6,968 nt of DNA, from the NCBI GenBank assembly GCA_041609895.1, contig JBFIPX010000178.1, positions 1 to 6,968 on the forward strand, given 5' to 3'. Made by a program: the position numbers and the translations under genes. How positions within the stretch are numbered: the stretch's first letter is position 1; each line of letters begins with the position of its first letter. This DNA is from JAHHLP01 sp041609895. Lineage in GTDB: Bacteria; Bacteroidota; Rhodothermia; Rhodothermales; JABDKH01. Below the pieces are notes generated by a model. The model was not told the DNA's origin, ran no database searches, and was given only the letters and a program-made list of their open reading frames with translations. Shown here in pieces: positions 5,679 to 6,968 of the stretch.

Positions 5679-6497
5679 CTAACTTCTTTCCCGGGGCCGC
5701 AAACGCTCGCTGAGCTCTACTTGTTGGCCATCGGAGCTGTCAAGAATGGAATGCCGCCTTTCGGCGTCGACGCCCGACTCGGTTCCCTGCATGGCCTGGT
5801 CCGTCTGCGTGGTTGGCGACGCCTCAAACCTGTTCAGGAGCCGTTCGGCTACCCCCTCCATTTGGTTTCCGCGCCGCGTGATCCAACTACGCAGCCGGTA
5901 TGCGCCATGTCCAAAGACGCCCAGTCCAGCTGCGGCAAACATCGAGAGCATGAAAGTCTCCCCGTTCATCCCAAACTTGCCCGCAGCGGCGCTTAAGGCG
6001 AGGAACGCGAGATTCATGACGAAGAATACGAGTCCACCGATTAGCTGATTCCTCGCCATTTCGTGGAAAGACTGCAACCGAAGTCGGCTTCCTGACTCGG
6101 CAGGCTCGATGAGTCCGTGGAGATTGCCGTTCCGCCACTGGCGCAACGAGCCCTCATTTCGGACTTCACCGGACGCGCTGAAGGTGTGCCGTAAGTCGAC
6201 GACGAGCTCTTCCCATTCGGCGTCGGAAAGTGTGCGGGGGAGACCAACGGACCGCGCAACCGTCACAGGCTGCCCGAGGTAGGTCTTCGGCTCCGCGGCT
6301 TCGATGCCGCGCTCTAACGACTTAGCGGCCTCGGCGACGGACCTGGGGGAGATGCCGACCTCCCGCCCGATCTGCTGCAGTTCGGACAGCGTGAGACCGT
6401 GACTCGACGACATCTGCTGCGTTTCACGCTGATGCGCCGATGCCCGGCCAAAAATCTCCTTAATCTCGCTTTCTGAGTAACGTCGTTCGGGACTCAC
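5679..6497 (-). CDS. Unknown protein: helical head, two membrane spans, polar tail
   Basis: This 272-residue protein has no assigned function. Residues 6-62 form a soluble helical head, YSESEIKEIFGRAS then GLTLSELQQIGREVGISPRSVAEAAKSLE, resembling short helical or helix-turn-helix-like modules found at the start of membrane proteins in Gemmatimonadota and Rhodothermota. A middle alpha/beta region (74-148) has the feel of a small lipid- or polyketide-cyclase-like fold but lacks clear motifs. Two hydrophobic spans follow (about 151-172 and 180-200), then a disordered, charged tail (208-272). The start is GTG at 6497 with AAAGG about nine bases upstream; the residues that follow begin the head directly. 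The leader holds a 7-bp inverted repeat. The gene converges with the DUF1295 gene and diverges from an esterase-like lipoprotein. A regulatory or membrane-tethered scaffold role is possible, but the sequence does not show it. Confidence 0.8.
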   Translation of the reverse strand: MSPERRYSESEIKEIFGRASAHQRETQQMSSSHGLTLSELQQIGREVGISPRSVAEAAKSLERGIEAAEPKTYLGQPVTVARSVGLPRTLSDAEWEELVVDLRHTFSASGEVRNEGSLRQWRNGNLHGLIEPAESGSRLRLQSFHEMARNQLIGGLVFFVMNLAFLALSAAAGKFGMNGETFMLSMFAAAGLGVFGHGAYRLRSWITRRGNQMEGVAERLLNRFEASPTTQTDQAMQGTESGVDAERRHSILDSSDGQQVELSERLRPRERS

Positions 6498-6525
6498 GAT
6501 GTAAAGCCTTTAGCAATTCTCGGTC

Positions 6526-6546
6526 CGCGAGACGAATAATCTCGCG
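6526..6546 (-). repeat. Perfect 7-bp inverted repeat in leader of the 6497 gene
   Basis: CGCGAGA (6526-6532) and TCTCGCG (6540-6546) are exact reverse complements around a seven-base spacer (CGAATAA). The element lies 29-49 bases upstream of the GTG at 6497. It could be a regulator-binding site or a stable hairpin in the leader RNA. It is not a terminator, because no T-run follows on either strand. Confidence 0.4.
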
Positions 6547-6672
6547 TCGGTCAAGAACGCCGAAGTCTGTCTGAAGTGCCGAGACCAGAGGCTGTCGCGT
6601 AGACCAACTTTTGGGATCCTTACCGCAGTATCCGTGGCCGTCAGGGCTATGCGCATCACGCGTAGCGCCATT

Positions 6673-6704
6673 TTGGATGAAGCAATGGACGGATCAAGTA
6701 TACT
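6673..6704 (+). promoter_or_regulatory. Weak candidate promoter for esterase-like lipoprotein
   Basis: TATACT at 6699-6704 matches five of six bases of the -10 consensus. The nearest -35-like hexamer, TTGGAT (6673-6678), is 20 bases away, longer than normal, and there is no extended -10 TG. Transcription would start about 80 bases before the ATG at 6793. Confidence 0.25.
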
Positions 6705-6792
6705 GACGCTGTTGTTTCGTCTTCGGTGGCGTGGTCTGCGTCCCAAGCACGACTGTCCGCGTCGGAGGCGCTTAGGTTGTACCTTCCCAACT

Positions 6793-6968
6793 ATGTCTTT
6801 AGTGAGATCCAGCGCAATAGCAGTCGTCCTCACGGTCCTTGTCGCGTGTTCAGCGTGTCAGACGGATTCATCGACACCGCAAGCTTCGGTAATTACCGGA
6901 GTCGTCGTTCAACATGCAGACTTTGTATCGCAACACGTCGACAGTCGCAACATTGACGTCTGGCTGCC
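6793..6968 (+). CDS. Putative secreted esterase-like lipoprotein, 3' cut off
   Basis: The frame is open from ATG 6793 to the window edge, giving 58 codons plus two bases. The translation starts with a lipoprotein signal peptide: Arg5, a hydrophobic core at 8-18 and a canonical lipobox LVAC with the modified cysteine at 19; a second cysteine follows at 22. After a Ser/Thr linker comes ITGVVVQHADFVSQHVDSRN and then IDVWLP (54-59, the final Pro from a split codon). This 'recognition strand, then xVxVWLP' pattern is how many secreted alpha/beta-hydrolase esterases of the esterase-D/PF00756 type begin, just before a PPGY segment that would lie beyond the edge. The catalytic triad is not in the window, so the esterase call is tentative, while the lipoprotein call is firm. 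No strong ribosome-binding site is seen: the closest is AGG at 6774-6776, 16 bases upstream. Confidence 0.7.
   Translation, partial: MSLVRSSAIAVVLTVLVACSACQTDSSTPQASVITGVVVQHADFVSQHVDSRNIDVWL

Larger units (their letters stand above)
6498..6792. other. Divergent intergenic region before esterase-like gene
   Basis: This gap separates the GTG at 6497 (minus) from the ATG at 6793 (plus). It contains a 7-bp inverted repeat at 6526-6546 close to the minus-strand gene and a TATACT box at 6699-6704 that may serve the plus-strand gene. A long minus-strand open frame covers most of the gap and runs into the lipoprotein signal sequence. Its Arg-rich, featureless translation makes it unlikely to be a gene. 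Confidence 0.5.

Noticed and set aside
5650..5700. Possible bidirectional terminator between the convergent DUF1295 and 6497 genes
   Set aside because: GCGGC (5671-5675) and GCCGC (5696-5700) can pair, but the loop is 20 bases and no T-run follows on either strand.
5646..6048. Plus-strand frames 5646-5996 and 5746-6048
   Set aside because: They are antisense shadows of the two-span membrane protein gene, with no motif and no plausible start signals.
6510..6833. 107-codon minus-strand frame in the right intergenic gap
   Set aside because: It is Arg-rich, has no recognisable motif and overlaps the signal peptide of the plus-strand lipoprotein. I see no ribosome-binding site or family resemblance.

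Overview
The window looks like ordinary chromosome from a Gram-negative-type bacterium. It has two clear lipoprotein signals, one weaker one, a periplasmic Spy-like protein and several GTG/TTG starts, and it is moderately GC-rich. The lipoprotein styles and the 'helical head plus two membrane spans' protein resemble those seen in Gemmatimonadota, Rhodothermota and neighbouring marine lineages, but this placement comes from memory and is weak. No RNA genes, insertion sequences, CRISPR arrays, phage genes or recognisable defence genes were seen.

Left half, all on the minus strand. A lipoprotein gene cut by the window edge (1-354) is followed, after a gap with an inverted repeat, by a tight series. 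In transcription order this is a flavin-containing monooxygenase (3473-2334, GTG start), a uracil-DNA glycosylase-like protein with four cysteines spaced for an Fe-S cluster (2312-1740, TTG start), an NTF2/SnoaL-like lipoprotein (1743-1210, overlapping by ATGA) and a Spy/CpxP-like periplasmic protein (1168-590). The last gene may have its own promoter.

Centre and right, plus strand. Diverging from the monooxygenase is a short TTG-start reading frame with a good ribosome-binding site and a membrane span (from 3679). It runs out of frame into a short-chain dehydrogenase/reductase (3773-4768). I suspect the two are one anchored enzyme split by a frameshift. The reductase overlaps by ATGA with a DUF1295/steroid-5-alpha-reductase-like membrane protein (4765-5649). 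The monooxygenase, the SDR and the DUF1295 protein could form a lipid or isoprenoid redox group, but the substrate is unknown.

Right end. A minus-strand gene of unknown function (6497-5679) has a soluble helical head, two membrane spans and a polar tail, with a 7-bp inverted repeat in its leader. Diverging from it is the start of a plus-strand lipoprotein that resembles a secreted esterase (6793 to the edge). The window shows no strong sign of a new multi-gene system. The split SDR and the glycosylase-lipoprotein overlap are the points most worth checking.
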